Below, in pieces: positions 5,525-5,730 of a DNA stretch of 5,730 nucleotides (its first letter is position 1; every line of letters starts with the position of its first letter). The notes beneath the pieces are model-generated. The model did no database searches. It saw only the letters and a list, made by a program, of their open reading frames with translations, and was not told the origin of the DNA. The stretch is from Candidatus Acidiferrales bacterium (GTDB taxonomy: Bacteria > Acidobacteriota > Terriglobia > Acidiferrales > UBA7541): contig CATPAM010000093.1 in NCBI GenBank assembly GCA_955651735.1, forward strand, positions 1 to 5,730. Reading direction: 5' to 3'. The translations under genes were made by a program, and so were the position numbers.

Positions 5525-5730
5525 ACCGCCGCTGCACTTGTAACGGGCTTACCGGGACGCGTTAATCAGGGCATTCCTACACCGCCGCGTCCTCGACCGG
5601 CCTTCTCATGGAAGGAGTTGGCAAGAGGCCGTGATATAAGCTTCTCTTCGCTTTCTCTGGCGGATTCCTGGCTGGGAGCGGCTACCGGGATTCACGGATC
5701 TTGAACAACCCCGCCAAGCGCTGATAGAGG
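5525..5730. other. Unassigned right end of the window
   Basis: No supported gene, RNA or repeat is visible. A minus-strand frame entering from the right edge ends at TAG 5682-5684 after fifteen residues (LYQRLAGLFKIRESR). It may be the end of a gene beyond the window, but it is too short to judge. Confidence 0.35.

Noticed and set aside
5682..5730. C-terminal end of a recombinase entering from the right edge
   Set aside because: Only fifteen residues are visible, too few to assign to any family.

Overview
The window looks like a GC-rich bacterial chromosome segment. An acidobacterial soil-type genome is my best guess, from the flavour of the proteins; no rRNA or marker gene confirms it. It has two parts. 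Positions 1 to about 3530 are a compact, confident metabolic operon on the minus strand. Positions about 3530-5730 are a gene-poor, visibly less GC-rich stretch of small unknown proteins, gene fragments and short repeats.

The operon reads right to left. A sigma70-like promoter (TTGTGA, 17 bases, TAGACT; 3502-3530) precedes a nitrilase-superfamily amidohydrolase resembling N-carbamoyl-beta-alanine amidohydrolase (beta-ureidopropionase; 2571-3473). Twelve bases later comes an aldehyde dehydrogenase (1050-2558). Five bases after that comes an NCS1-family transporter of the nucleobase/hydantoin/allantoin type, which runs off the left edge (1044 to before 1). The transporter has no start-to-stop ORF inside the window and is easily missed, because longer-looking antisense and shifted frames cover the same DNA. 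Together the three suggest uptake and reductive degradation of a pyrimidine or hydantoin. The transporter would import the ring compound. Ring-opening enzymes, presumably beyond the left edge, would produce the N-carbamoyl amino acid, and the amidohydrolase would release the amino acid, ammonia and CO2. The dehydrogenase would oxidise a semialdehyde formed from it, for example malonate semialdehyde from beta-alanine. The dehydrogenase keeps the general-base Glu of hydrolytic enzymes, so a free acid rather than an acyl-CoA is the expected product.

The right part holds three copies of ACTTGTCCG (two direct, 21 bp apart, and one inverted) and a possible 30-residue single-helix membrane peptide. 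It also holds a doubtful 71-80-residue ORF. A convincing two-gene minus-strand unit of small unknown proteins (87 and 99 residues) has good ribosome sites and coupled translation. Further right, the start of a plus-strand secreted protein meets, tail to tail, a minus-strand fragment with cyclase-like FVDFLGF and FSDHIVIS motifs. Both appear to stop at about 5180, as if a rearrangement joined two truncated genes. The last 200 bases hold nothing I can identify. I see no RNA gene, CRISPR array or intact mobile element.
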